Source: UBA7330 sp043554545 | Lineage (GTDB): Bacteria; Bacteroidota; Bacteroidia; Cytophagales; Cyclobacteriaceae | Direction: 5' to 3' | DNA: 64,000 nt | NCBI GenBank assembly: GCA_043554545.1 | Contig: CP121337.1 | Coordinates: forward strand, 744,001 to 808,000 | In this document: positions 45,482-54,566 of the stretch, one piece after another | Numbering within the stretch: position 1 is the first letter of the stretch | Layout: every line of letters starts with the position of its first letter | Made by a program: the position numbers and the translations under genes | Notes under the pieces: generated by a model | Seen by the model: the letters and a program-made list of their open reading frames with translations, nothing else | The model's database searches: none | What the model was told of the DNA's origin: nothing

Positions 45482-45536
45482 ATACTTTAAATAATAAAAG
45501 GTGGTCTAAAGGGCCATCTTTTATTATTTAAAGTAT
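45482..45536. terminator. Strong bidirectional terminator hairpin
   Basis: ATACTTTAAATAATAAAAG (45482-45500) pairs perfectly with its complement at 45518-45536, and four more pairs (one G:U, then TGG/CCA) extend the stem to 23 bp with a 9-base loop. A/T-rich arms give T-rich tails in both directions, so it can serve both the PL10 gene and the facing operon. The rest of the gap to 45731 holds nothing recognisable. Confidence 0.85.
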
Positions 45537-45731
45537 GAAAATTAATTAGCATCCCACCAAAGCTTCGTATCCATATCCTCGTTAACGCTAAATTCCTATA
45601 CAGACAATTCGGGGTTTCGTGATGTTTTGAGCATTTAAAAAGCAAAATGGGAATTATAAAACTGCTACTATGAGAAAAGTTTTCATAAGCATATCATTTT
45701 TGTGATTTTTTTGTTTTACTCATTCCTTTTA

Positions 45732-47162
45732 TTAATCTGGTATTATACTTAGGATGATCCGCTTATATCTAGACAAGGCTGGTTTGCCTTTATCAGTGAC
45801 TTTTAGGATGATATGGATGGTTTCTTCTTTTTCAACTTCCGGGGCTTTGAAATTGACGCTATGTACGTTTTCTACCCCCAAACTCACATTACCTTTAAAA
45901 GAACTGGCTTCAGGATAATGAAACCACAAAAACCCCAGATGATCGCCATCAGGGTCAGTAGAGTCAATAGCATCCAAAGTGATTCCTTCACCTGATTTTA
46001 CGGTGAGGTTTTCTGGATGGCTTAATATGATTCTGGGAGGGTGATTGGCTTCTTCATATAGCATTGTGCACCAGTCCATCCTTGCTGCAAAGTCATTCTG
46101 GAAGTCATCTCTCCAGCGCCATAAACTCACTTTATTATTGCTGAAAGTAGCAGTGTCCCTTTGTACGGTCCTACCATATTCTCTTGGGATATAAGGATTA
46201 TAACTATCGATTGCATTTGTCCAGATAGGTCTGGTCTCTGTCTCATAGGGCACTCCTGAAAAACCTTTTTTGGTATTGGCTAATTTCGGTTTATATAGCT
46301 CATAACGACCTCCCCAACCACCCCACTCAGGATGTTCCGGATCACTCAGCCCATTGGGGATCAGGTTGAGGTAGGAGGGAGTATCGCCTTCCATTCCATA
46401 CGCCACATCGGGGTATTCAGCCCCCAAAGGACTATGACCCTGCTGGATGTTTTGAGCTAGCCAGGTGTTGCTGATTTTTTCATTATCAATGCCTTGAACA
46501 ACAGTATTGATGGCACTCCAGGTAGCACTGCCATAATGATCAGAAGGACTCACAATGTAAAACAGGTCTGGAAAATTATTTCTGATCCAGATACCACTAT
46601 CGTCCTGATCAGAGATGGTATATACCCTAAGCTTCGCAATGAGTTTTTTTGCTTCTGATTTTGACTTGGTTTTTTGAATTTTGTGAAGGGACTGGGCCAG
46701 GGTATTTACTCCACCCCAAACAGAAATCCAAAGCGGACGATCATCTTTTTCTTCAAGAATCTTGATGATCCAGTCTGATCCTTCGGAATCCTGGCCGTCA
46801 CCAACACCCAGCATTCCATATTTCGGTAATCCCTGCTTTACCAGGCTAAGTAGGGTGCTGGCTTCAGGAAAACCAGGCTCATGTTTCAACAGGTTGGGTT
46901 GAACCTTACCATAGGCGTTGATTACTTTTTTTATCGATTCAGGGTCTACACTGGTTTTGTGCCAGATGGAAGTTGTTGCTATCAATCCCTTGATATCGAT
47001 GACATTGGAATACAACATCAATCGAACAAATGATTGGATATCGTCCGGCTCCGCCTCGATGTCACTTAAGATGATTGCTCTATTTCTTTGATCCTGCTGG
47101 GCGTTTAATCCCTGAACAGTAAAAACCAGTAATAGGGCAAATAAAATGAATGATAATTTCAT
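45732..47162 (-). CDS. DUF1593 protein (nucleoside-hydrolase-like with C-terminal Ig-like domain), copy 1
   Basis: A 476-residue secreted protein (signal peptide ending GLNA-QQ). Residues about 27-330 are a DUF1593 domain. AIILSDIEAEPDDIQSFVRL is the counterpart of the calcium-binding D-x-D-x-x-x-D-D loop of nucleoside hydrolases, and WISVWGGVNTLAQSLHKI and VYTISDQDDSGIWIR are family blocks. GGWGGRYELYKP and QNDFAARMDWC link to a C-terminal Sde182/cadherin-like domain (NHPPRIILSHPE, DSTDPDGDHLGFLW). It starts 24 bases after the kinase stop, so it is the last gene of the sugar uptake operon. That places a secreted hydrolase-like protein beside the matching importer. Reaction unproven; an N- or O-furanosyl hydrolase is plausible. 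Confidence 0.88.
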   Translation of the reverse strand: MKLSFILFALLLVFTVQGLNAQQDQRNRAIILSDIEAEPDDIQSFVRLMLYSNVIDIKGLIATTSIWHKTSVDPESIKKVINAYGKVQPNLLKHEPGFPEASTLLSLVKQGLPKYGMLGVGDGQDSEGSDWIIKILEEKDDRPLWISVWGGVNTLAQSLHKIQKTKSKSEAKKLIAKLRVYTISDQDDSGIWIRNNFPDLFYIVSPSDHYGSATWSAINTVVQGIDNEKISNTWLAQNIQQGHSPLGAEYPDVAYGMEGDTPSYLNLIPNGLSDPEHPEWGGWGGRYELYKPKLANTKKGFSGVPYETETRPIWTNAIDSYNPYIPREYGRTVQRDTATFSNNKVSLWRWRDDFQNDFAARMDWCTMLYEEANHPPRIILSHPENLTVKSGEGITLDAIDSTDPDGDHLGFLWFHYPEASSFKGNVSLGVENVHSVNFKAPEVEKEETIHIILKVTDKGKPALSRYKRIILSIIPD

Positions 47163-47186
47163 GGATTTTGGGTTTATATTATTTAC

Positions 47187-48674
47187 TTATTTTTTCGTAA
47201 TCATTTTTTTCCATCCTTCATAGTGCTGTTTTACACTGTATGCTTGTTTTCCCGCTTCGGTGCAAACCGCATGTTGATTAAAGGACTTGAGCTGGTCTAT
47301 GCTTTCATAGACTCCGGAGCTCAATCCCGCCAGGTATGCAGCACCCAGCGCAGATACATCAGTAATGCCGATATTGGTTACTTTCCCGTCTAATAAGTCT
47401 GCCAGAAATTGAACAACCATCTTGTTGGAGGTAATTCCGCCATCAATTTTCAGCTCTGTGAGCGCAACACCCGCATCAGACTCCATTGCCGAGATCACAT
47501 CTTTGATCTGGTATGGGATGGATTCCACCGCAGCCCGCATGATATGATTCTTTGTAGTATCGAAGGAGATGCCTTCTATGCTTGCCTTTCTTTCCATGTC
47601 CCAATGTGGAGCTCCAAGTCCACTGAATGCCGGGATGATATACACACCTCCATTGTCTCTTACAGCCAGACAGGCTGCTTCAAGTTCTTCGATTTCTGTA
47701 AACAGTCCCAGTTGGTTTCTTACCCACTCAATCGTAGCACCTGCAGATACAATGATCCCTTCAAGGGCATAGTCTACGCGGTCCTTAGTACTCCAACAGA
47801 TCGTGGTCATCATCCCATTGTTGGATTTTTTGGGTTTATTACCAATATTCATAAGAATGGAGCTGCCGGTACCCAAAGTGGCTTTGGCATTGCCTGCTTC
47901 GAAGCACCCTTCACCAAATGCAGCGGCATGAGAGTCACCAATCACGGCATTGATGCTGATGTCATGCTTAAGTAAACTACTTATATTAGTAGAACCGTAG
48001 TTGAATGAAGACGGCCTGAGCTCAGGAAGATTCAACTTTGATAGTCCGAATGCATCAAGTAATCCCCTGTCCCAACAAAGGTCCTGTAAATTAAAAAACA
48101 ACGTTCTTGAAGCATTGGTATAATCTGTTGCATAGACTTTTCCATGAGTCATTTTAAAAAGTAACCAGGTATCAATATTTCCGAAATACGCCTTACCTGA
48201 ATCAATGGCAGACCTAACCTTTGGCTCGTTTTCATATAACCACATGACTTTGGTGCCGGAGAAGTAGGGATCGATGATTAGACCGGTCTTGTCCTTAATC
48301 AATGGCTCCAGTCCTTTTTCTTTTAGGTTCAGACAGACATCAATGGAGCGTTTACATTGCCAGACCACCGCATTATACAGAGGTGCAGCATTTTCATCCC
48401 ATAGTACGAAGGTCTCTCGCTGGTTAGAAATACCACATGCCACAATCTTTGCAAGGGCTCCCCCTGATGAGTGAAAGGTCTCAAGACACTTAGCTACCGA
48501 AGTGAGCACATTCTGATAAATTTCTTCAGGATCTTGCTCTACCCAATTATCATTCAAATAGTGGGTGTGTAGTGGCTCTGATGCCTTGCATATGGCTTTT
48601 CCGGAATCTGAAAATATTAGAGACTTTGTACTGCTTGTTCCCTGATCGATGGCAAGAATATATGAGTCTGACAT
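47187..48674 (-). CDS. FGGY family carbohydrate kinase (glycerol-kinase-like; candidate apulose kinase)
   Basis: A 495-residue FGGY kinase. The N-terminal phosphate loop is ILAIDQGTSSTKSLIF, and the C-terminal ATP block is DGGITSNKMVVQFLADLL. Glycerol-kinase contacts NQRET, VVWQCKR and DPYFSGTKVMW are kept. The loop GDQQAA of true glycerol kinases is GDSHAA here, so a related but different polyol or ketose is likely. The start is taken at MSDSYILAIDQ, one base after the permease stop; ten upstream codons would overlap it. Within an operon with an isomerase and a split transketolase, phosphorylation of a ketopentose such as apulose is the best guess (inference). Confidence 0.88.
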   Translation of the reverse strand: MSDSYILAIDQGTSSTKSLIFSDSGKAICKASEPLHTHYLNDNWVEQDPEEIYQNVLTSVAKCLETFHSSGGALAKIVACGISNQRETFVLWDENAAPLYNAVVWQCKRSIDVCLNLKEKGLEPLIKDKTGLIIDPYFSGTKVMWLYENEPKVRSAIDSGKAYFGNIDTWLLFKMTHGKVYATDYTNASRTLFFNLQDLCWDRGLLDAFGLSKLNLPELRPSSFNYGSTNISSLLKHDISINAVIGDSHAAAFGEGCFEAGNAKATLGTGSSILMNIGNKPKKSNNGMMTTICWSTKDRVDYALEGIIVSAGATIEWVRNQLGLFTEIEELEAACLAVRDNGGVYIIPAFSGLGAPHWDMERKASIEGISFDTTKNHIMRAAVESIPYQIKDVISAMESDAGVALTELKIDGGITSNKMVVQFLADLLDGKVTNIGITDVSALGAAYLAGLSSGVYESIDQLKSFNQHAVCTEAGKQAYSVKQHYEGWKKMITKK

Positions 48675-48675
48675 C

Positions 48676-49650
48676 CTAGTTTTCTTTTCTACTCGATTTA
48701 TCAATGATGACAGCCAGTAAAATCACGATACCTTTAATTACCTGTTGCCAAAAAGGCGATACATTCATTAGAACCAGCCCATTGTTAAGTACACCAATAA
48801 TCATGGCACCCAATACAGTTCCAAGAATTGTTCCCCTGCCACCTGAAAGTGAAGTACCCCCAATGACTACCGCTGCGATGGCGTCCAGTTCGTAGCTGAT
48901 ACCTGCATTGGGTTGAGCGGAGTCGAGTCGGGCTGTTACCAGTACTCCGCCAACGGCAGCCAGCATACCAGCCAATACATATACCCAGGTTTTGATTTTT
49001 GTAATGGAGATTCCGGAGAGCCGGGCGGCACTTTCGTTGCCACCAATGGCATAAATATACCTACCAAACCGGGTCTTCCCGGTTAAAACAATGGCTGCAA
49101 TCACTACGATTCCCGAAATCCAAACAGGCATAGGGATTCCAAGAAACCAACCTGTGCCCAGGAAACCAAATGTATCCCCAAGTCCTGTAATGGGATGACC
49201 CTGTGTCCATAACATAGTAAATCCTCTGGCCATAGTAAGCATTGCCAGTGTGGCTACAAAAGAGGGTACCTTGAAGCGGGTGGTGGCAAGGCCATTCACC
49301 AAACCCAAGGCACCACCAGTAACCAATCCGGCAACCACAGCGCCCATCACAGTGAATCCAATGAATAGATTAAGTGAAGGCATATTGATTCCATTTTTTA
49401 ATAATCCTGCGGTAACAGCCCCACAAAAAGCCAACACAGACCCAATAGAAAGGTCTATCCCTGCTGTCAGTATCACCAGTGTCATACCTACTGAAATGCA
49501 TACATTCACGGATATCTGTCGCAAAACATTCCAGAAATTATCCGTTGTAAGGAAGTTGTCCGTAAGCAATGTAAGCGCCAGGCACATCAGAAACAGGGCA
49601 ATCAATGATTGAAACCTGGCAATATTTGAAAATTTTATCGGGGAGGTCAT
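48676..49650 (-). CDS. Ribose-type ABC transporter permease
   Basis: A 324-residue inner-membrane permease of the RbsC (CUT2) family with about 9-10 helices. ILTAGIDLSIGSVLAFCGAV and VPSFVATLAMLTMARGF are signature blocks, and GGNESAARLSGI and VIGGTSLSGGRGTI carry the ATPase-coupling and C-terminal motifs. Its start overlaps the ATPase gene by 4 bases. ABC sugar importers of this type are uncommon in Bacteroidota, which usually import sugars by SusCD and symporters. Confidence 0.93.
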   Translation of the reverse strand: MTSPIKFSNIARFQSLIALFLMCLALTLLTDNFLTTDNFWNVLRQISVNVCISVGMTLVILTAGIDLSIGSVLAFCGAVTAGLLKNGINMPSLNLFIGFTVMGAVVAGLVTGGALGLVNGLATTRFKVPSFVATLAMLTMARGFTMLWTQGHPITGLGDTFGFLGTGWFLGIPMPVWISGIVVIAAIVLTGKTRFGRYIYAIGGNESAARLSGISITKIKTWVYVLAGMLAAVGGVLVTARLDSAQPNAGISYELDAIAAVVIGGTSLSGGRGTILGTVLGAMIIGVLNNGLVLMNVSPFWQQVIKGIVILLAVIIDKSSRKEN

Positions 49651-51167
49651 GTGGTTATTTTTTCAGGAATACAGGCATTCATTATTTTATTTTCAGTTGC
49701 TTCATCAGCACTAAGATCTAAAGTGATTCTACCTTCGGATAAAACAAGTATCCTGTCTGATACTGCCAGGATCTCCGGAATTTCAGAAGAAGCTATGATG
49801 ATCGAGATACCGGAATCTGCCAATTGGGCAATTAAATCATAAATCTCATTTTTAGCATTGATATCAATTCCTCGTGTAGGCTCATCCAGCATAAGCACCT
49901 GGGGTTGGGACTCAATCCATTTGGCCAATACCACTTTCTGCTGATTCCCACCACTGAGGTATTTGATGAGTTGACTCTCATGTGCCACTTTTATATTGAG
50001 TGATTCTACATGTTTTCTGAATAATCCGGTTTGTGCTTTGTTGTTCAAAAGACCCATTCTCATAACCTTTTCAACAGCTGTAAGACTGATATTTTCAGCT
50101 ACTGACATTTCAGGGATAATTCCATCTTGCTTTCTGTCCTCAGGAACCAGTGCCATGCCGGCACGAATTGCTTCGATTGGTGAACGGAACTTCATTTCAG
50201 TCCCATTTATTGCAATTGTGCCAGAGCATTTGTCCGGGTGAAGTCCAAAAAGACGCTCAAATAGTTCAGTTCGACCGGCACCCATCAAACCATATAATCC
50301 AAGCACTTCTCCTTTATTTAAGGTAAAATTGATGTCTTGCAGAATGGGTCTGTGTGGGTTATCCGGGTTTGATAAGCCCAGATTTCTGACTTCTAATACG
50401 GTTTTTCCTTTACCTCTCTTTTTGTGCTTTTTTGTCACCTGGATTTCCCTCCCGGCCATCATGTTAATAAGGTCATCCCGTTTGACCGATTCCATGATGC
50501 CCTCACCGGCGATCTTCCCATCCCTGAGGACCACGAAATTGTCAGCTATTTTATAGAGCTCATCAAGTTTGTGGGATATATATACAATCGACTTTCCTTC
50601 TGATTTTAGTTGATTGATTATTCCAAATAGGACTTCGACTTCACTATCACCAAGCGCACTGGTTGGCTCATCCATAAAAAGCACCTTTGACTCTGTGAGT
50701 AAAGCCTTGGCAATCTCCACCACTTGCTGTTGACCGACTTTCAATGAATTTAGCCTGGCTTTAGGATCAACTTTTAATTGGAGACGCTCCAGTAGTTCCA
50801 CCGACTTTTGATGCATTAATGATTCGTCCAGAAATCCGGCCTTGTTTATGATCTCACGGCCCAGGAATATGTTTTGAGCGACAGTGAGGTTGGGAATAAG
50901 ATTCAATTCCTGGTGAATGATAGAAATACCCTGATCCTGGGCATCTTTAGGCTTTGAAAATCTGACTTGCTTGCCCTTGTAAGTGATCACACCCTCATAA
51001 TCTGTGTATATTCCAGACATAATCTTTAATAGAGTCGATTTTCCAGCTCCGTTTTCGCCAATTAACGCAGTGGTTTTACCCTCAAAAAGTACCAGGTCAG
51101 CATCGTGAAGTGCTGTTACTCCTGAAAATTTCTTCGTAATATTTCTGGCTTCAAGAATGGGTTCCAT
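49647..51167 (-). CDS. Ribose-type ABC transporter ATP-binding protein (double domain)
   Basis: A 506-residue RbsA/CUT2-type ATPase with two nucleotide-binding domains. First half: Walker A GENGAGKST, signature LKVGQQQ, Walker B VLFMDEPTSAL. Second half: GLMGAGRTELF as a degenerate Walker A, signature LSGGNQQK, and LMLDEPTRGIDINAK. The start is set at MEPILEARNITKKF, one base after the DUF2291 stop, because the 16 upstream codons lie inside that gene and are not part of the family. Confidence 0.93.
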   Translation of the reverse strand: MEPILEARNITKKFSGVTALHDADLVLFEGKTTALIGENGAGKSTLLKIMSGIYTDYEGVITYKGKQVRFSKPKDAQDQGISIIHQELNLIPNLTVAQNIFLGREIINKAGFLDESLMHQKSVELLERLQLKVDPKARLNSLKVGQQQVVEIAKALLTESKVLFMDEPTSALGDSEVEVLFGIINQLKSEGKSIVYISHKLDELYKIADNFVVLRDGKIAGEGIMESVKRDDLINMMAGREIQVTKKHKKRGKGKTVLEVRNLGLSNPDNPHRPILQDINFTLNKGEVLGLYGLMGAGRTELFERLFGLHPDKCSGTIAINGTEMKFRSPIEAIRAGMALVPEDRKQDGIIPEMSVAENISLTAVEKVMRMGLLNNKAQTGLFRKHVESLNIKVAHESQLIKYLSGGNQQKVVLAKWIESQPQVLMLDEPTRGIDINAKNEIYDLIAQLADSGISIIIASSEIPEILAVSDRILVLSEGRITLDLSADEATENKIMNACIPEKITT

Positions 51168-51168
51168 A

Positions 51169-51789
51169 CTAGCGAAGAATTTCGATGGTGACTGGAATAA
51201 CTTCGGGCTGATCAAATTTCAAGTGTACTTTGTTTAACTCAATTGCACCAGTAAACCGAACACGGTCTCCAACGGCTACCTGGTTCCTGAAGTCAGGAAT
51301 GACTTCCTTTCTTATTTTCTCATTGATGGCTTCAGAAATGCTATTCATGTCCGATGATCGATCAAAGTCATTGATACTGATTAGTCCGGAGGCATCCCGA
51401 ATGGCATTACCAAAAATAAACTCAGTCTCCAACTCAATTATCTGATCACCCACGGTCATCAAAAGATTGTTTTCATTGACCATGAGGACAGAACCTGTTC
51501 CTTTTACCTTAAAATAGGCAATGTTGCCGATGCCTAAGGATGATCCGTACTTGTCGAATGCCAGGTCGATATCTTCACTGAGGATATTGGCCAGATTTGA
51601 GACCTCAATCGCGGAGTCATAGGAGCTAATCATTTGTGGATTCCATAGATCCCCAACAAAGGATTTCGGATCAAAGGTGAGATCTTCTTCTGAAGCCATT
51701 TTCTCATCCAATGGCATGAAATAAACTGAATTATAAAGGACCATAATACCCACAATGAGTCCAGTAATATATTTTATGATCTTTTTCAT
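51169..51789 (-). CDS. DUF2291 family periplasmic protein
   Basis: A 206-residue protein with one N-terminal hydrophobic segment (KKIIKYITGLIVGIMVLYNSV), without lipobox, facing the periplasm. FDPKSFVGDLWNP, AYFKVKGTGSVLMVN and GDRVRFTGAIELNKVHL match the DUF2291 group. Those proteins recur beside ribose-type sugar importers in Proteobacteria, but their role is not known. I start it at MKKIIKY, 4 bases after the binding-protein stop. Its place between the binding protein and ATPase genes supports a part in uptake. Confidence 0.78.
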   Translation of the reverse strand: MKKIIKYITGLIVGIMVLYNSVYFMPLDEKMASEEDLTFDPKSFVGDLWNPQMISSYDSAIEVSNLANILSEDIDLAFDKYGSSLGIGNIAYFKVKGTGSVLMVNENNLLMTVGDQIIELETEFIFGNAIRDASGLISINDFDRSSDMNSISEAINEKIRKEVIPDFRNQVAVGDRVRFTGAIELNKVHLKFDQPEVIPVTIEILR

Positions 51790-51793
51790 ATGA

Positions 51794-52747
51794 TTAGTCG
51801 CTGCCATATGCTACGTATTCTTCTACATTTTCCTGGTTGACCATTTCTACAGCAACAGGTACTTTTTGTGCAAAGTCACGCTTACCATTTATGTATTGAT
51901 CTGCGTATCGTGCGGCAGTTTTAGCCATCAATTTGGGAAATTGCATACCAGTGGCTTCAATATTGCCTTCCCTGATCTCTTCGATTACATCATTGGCTCC
52001 ATCAAATCCAAATACCATTACTTCCTCTGATATCCCACCAGATTTCAGTGCCTGGTATGCTCCCATGGCCATAGCATCATTTGCACAAAAAACAGCTTTA
52101 ATGTCCTTATGAACCTGCAATATTGATTCCATGACTTCCATAGCCATATTTCGGTCAAAATCTGCATTTTGCTGTGCTACCATCTTTAGGTTTGGATAGT
52201 GATCAACCACAGAATGAAAACCTCCGGACCGATTCCAGGTATTATTATCACTCACCATACCCAGTATTTCTACATACTTACCTTCCTTATTCAGCTTTTC
52301 TACAAAGTATTTACCAATTGCTACGCATCCGGCATAGCTATCAGAAAGGATCTGACTGGTAGCAGCATCTGTTGCGTTAATCTCACGGTCCATGCAAAAT
52401 ACTGGAAGTCCGGCTTTCTTTGCCATCCTCACATTAGCAATGGATCCGTCAGCATCAGTAGGGTTGAACAGGATGGCATCATACCCTGAAGTAATCACAT
52501 TTTCAAAATGATCAGTTTCAAAAGCCGTATTGTTCTGAGAGTCGAAAATCATGGCTTCATAGCCTAAATCTCTGGCTTCCTGAGCTGCTGTTTCTGCCAG
52601 GACCACAAACCATGGATTATTAAGTGTTGAGACGATCACAGCCATTTGCTTACGCTGATCTTTTTTATCTGAATTGGTTTTTCCACAACTCAGTAAAAGG
52701 AATGTACATAGTGTGAAAAGTATACGTGGGGTGTAAGAAATCATCAT
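51794..52747 (-). CDS. Sugar ABC transporter substrate-binding lipoprotein (RbsB-like)
   Basis: A 317-residue binding protein. The signal ends in FLLLSCGK with the lipid-modified Cys21, as expected for an anchored binding protein in a periplasm without free SBPs. The type-I periplasmic-binding fold shows AVIVSTLNNPWFVVL, DAILFNPTDADGSIAN, LPVFCMDREINA, AVFCANDAMAMGAYQAL and VFGFDGANDVIE. These blocks are typical of the RbsB group that binds furanose or pyranose pentoses. D-apiose is one ligand proven for members of this group. The ligand here is inferred from context only. Confidence 0.92.
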   Translation of the reverse strand: MMISYTPRILFTLCTFLLLSCGKTNSDKKDQRKQMAVIVSTLNNPWFVVLAETAAQEARDLGYEAMIFDSQNNTAFETDHFENVITSGYDAILFNPTDADGSIANVRMAKKAGLPVFCMDREINATDAATSQILSDSYAGCVAIGKYFVEKLNKEGKYVEILGMVSDNNTWNRSGGFHSVVDHYPNLKMVAQQNADFDRNMAMEVMESILQVHKDIKAVFCANDAMAMGAYQALKSGGISEEVMVFGFDGANDVIEEIREGNIEATGMQFPKLMAKTAARYADQYINGKRDFAQKVPVAVEMVNQENVEEYVAYGSD

Positions 52748-52759
52748 TTTTAGATCATT

Positions 52760-53734
52760 TTAGACCAATTTCATCAATTGATTCGCTTTTGATAATATGC
52801 CTTTGGCAGATATCCCATAGTGATCGAATATCTCCAGTTGAGAGCCTGTGACTGTATACTCATCAGGAATGCCTATGATATGAAATGGATTTCGTCTCCC
52901 GGCTTGCATTAAATAGGAGGCACAAGCTTCTCCCAAACCACCGTTGACCATATGTTCTTCCACAGTAATGATTGGACAATCATTTTTTGCGATCTGGTCC
53001 AAAAGTTCTGTGTCAAGAGGTTTGATGGTATGCATGCTTATGACGGTAGCCTGAACATTATATTTGTCATCAAGCTGCTGAGCAGCTAACAAAGCCGGAT
53101 ATACAGTTTCCCCGGTTGCAATGATTGTTAGGTCATCACCTTCTGCCACTATTCGTCCCTTGCCAAATTCAAACAAGTCATTTTCTTCATTTAATATGGG
53201 CATAGGCTTTTTTCCGAGCCGGATATATATGGGTGTTTTCGATAATGATGCTAACCGGACCGCCTGTTCCGTTTCAAAATTATCTGCTGGGGCTACAATG
53301 GTTAGATTATTGATGGCTCTGAATACTGCAAAATCGTGCAAGCTGTGGTGGGTTGTTCCTAAAGCCCCATAGCTTACACCCGCACTGATACCTACTAAAG
53401 TAACCGGATTGTCAGAATAGGCTACATCATTCTTAATTTGCTCCAGTGACCTGGCTGTAAGAAAACAGGCAGGTGAAACGGCAAATGACTTTTTGCCAGC
53501 TGAGGCTAGACCAGCTGCAACACCAACAAGGTTCTGCTCGGCAATTCCTACTTCAACAATTTGCCTTGGAAATTTTTCTCCAAATGACACCAATTTACCG
53601 GATCCTCGTGAATCGCTGGTGACCACCATAATTGATGAATCCTTTGATGCAAGCTCCTCCAAAGTCGTTGAAAAAACTACTTGATTTGCTGTTCCCTCTT
53701 TTAATACTTTATCCTGACTTATATCTATTGACAT
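52760..53734 (-). CDS. Transketolase, C-terminal subunit (AptB-like)
   Basis: A 324-residue half-transketolase holding the pyrimidine-binding and C-terminal domains: VEVGIAEQNLVGVAAGLAS with the catalytic Glu, VGISAGVSYGALGTTHHSLH, and VTVEEHMVNGGLGEACAS. It needs the N-terminal half encoded 1 base upstream. Split transketolases are found in sugar operons such as those for D-apiose, where AptA/AptB moves a C2 unit from apulose 4-phosphate to glyceraldehyde 3-phosphate. The specific reaction is inferred. Confidence 0.92.
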   Translation of the reverse strand: MSIDISQDKVLKEGTANQVVFSTTLEELASKDSSIMVVTSDSRGSGKLVSFGEKFPRQIVEVGIAEQNLVGVAAGLASAGKKSFAVSPACFLTARSLEQIKNDVAYSDNPVTLVGISAGVSYGALGTTHHSLHDFAVFRAINNLTIVAPADNFETEQAVRLASLSKTPIYIRLGKKPMPILNEENDLFEFGKGRIVAEGDDLTIIATGETVYPALLAAQQLDDKYNVQATVISMHTIKPLDTELLDQIAKNDCPIITVEEHMVNGGLGEACASYLMQAGRRNPFHIIGIPDEYTVTGSQLEIFDHYGISAKGILSKANQLMKLV

Positions 53735-53735
53735 A

Positions 53736-54563
53736 CTAATTAATTAAGGCTTCTGCAGTTTCCAGTTCGTTAATGGCTAGCTCATATTCTTCAGGTTTTG
53801 GTACTCCATGATGCCATTTTATTGCTCCTTCCATGTAACTAATACCTTTTCCTTTGATGGTGTGAGCTATGATAAAGTTTGGCTTATCCTTTTCGAAAGG
53901 CCCTCCGTTTAAGGCCTCTTCCAGCGCCTGTAAGTTGTGTCCATCTACTTCCTTTACTGCCCAGCCAAAAGCTTCCAACTTATCCCTAATAGGCTCTGTG
54001 TTCATCACATCTTTATTGTATCCGGTAATTTGCTGCTTGTTATAGTCAAGGATTGCGTACAGGTTGTCCAGTTGATAATGTGACGCTGAAAGGAAAGCCT
54101 CCCAGTTAGATCCTTCAGGAAGTTCACCATCCCCAAGTAATGTGAAGATTCGATGCGTTTTTTTATCAAGTTTAGCAGCAATGGCCTCACCCACGCAAAT
54201 GGGTAATCCATGTCCTAATGCACCGGTATTCTGCTCAACTCCATTTACTTTTTTGGTGGGATGTCCGATGTAATGAGATTTGTATTGGCAGAGCGTCTCC
54301 AAATCAGATTCCGGGAAAAATCCTCTATCGGCCAATGTAACAAACAATGCCTCTACCGTATGACCTTTGCTCTGAATATAGCGATCTCTGTCAGGATGTT
54401 TGAAGTTCTGGGGATCAATATTTAGGACTCGATTGTATAAAACATTCAGAATATCAACACATGAAAGACTTCCCGCAGTATGGCCGGCTTTGGCTTTATA
54501 GATATACTTCAGCAGATTCTTCCTGAGAAGTATTGACTTAAGTTTTAGTTCTTTGTCAGTCAT
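53736..54563 (-). CDS. Transketolase, N-terminal subunit (AptA-like)
   Basis: A 275-residue half-transketolase with the thiamine-diphosphate domain. KAGHTAGSLSCVDIL is the N-terminal block. SKGHTVEALFVTLADRGFF and GALGHGLPICVGEAIA follow. LLGDGELPEGSNWEAFLSA with YAILDYNKQQ is the ThDP motif GDG-x(n)-N. Together with the next gene it makes one full transketolase of about 600 residues, shorter than the general TktA. It starts 3 bases after the isomerase-like gene. Confidence 0.92.
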   Translation of the reverse strand: MTDKELKLKSILLRKNLLKYIYKAKAGHTAGSLSCVDILNVLYNRVLNIDPQNFKHPDRDRYIQSKGHTVEALFVTLADRGFFPESDLETLCQYKSHYIGHPTKKVNGVEQNTGALGHGLPICVGEAIAAKLDKKTHRIFTLLGDGELPEGSNWEAFLSASHYQLDNLYAILDYNKQQITGYNKDVMNTEPIRDKLEAFGWAVKEVDGHNLQALEEALNGGPFEKDKPNFIIAHTIKGKGISYMEGAIKWHHGVPKPEEYELAINELETAEALIN

Positions 54564-54566
54564 AGT

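Noticed and set aside
47409..47975. A 188-codon frame antisense to the FGGY kinase gene.
   Set aside because: The kinase motifs on the minus strand are complete; the plus-strand frame is a by-product.
47187..48674. Calling the FGGY kinase a true glycerol kinase (glpK).
   Set aside because: The GDQQAA loop is changed and no glycerol uptake or dehydrogenase gene is nearby; the operon encodes sugar isomerase and transketolase functions.
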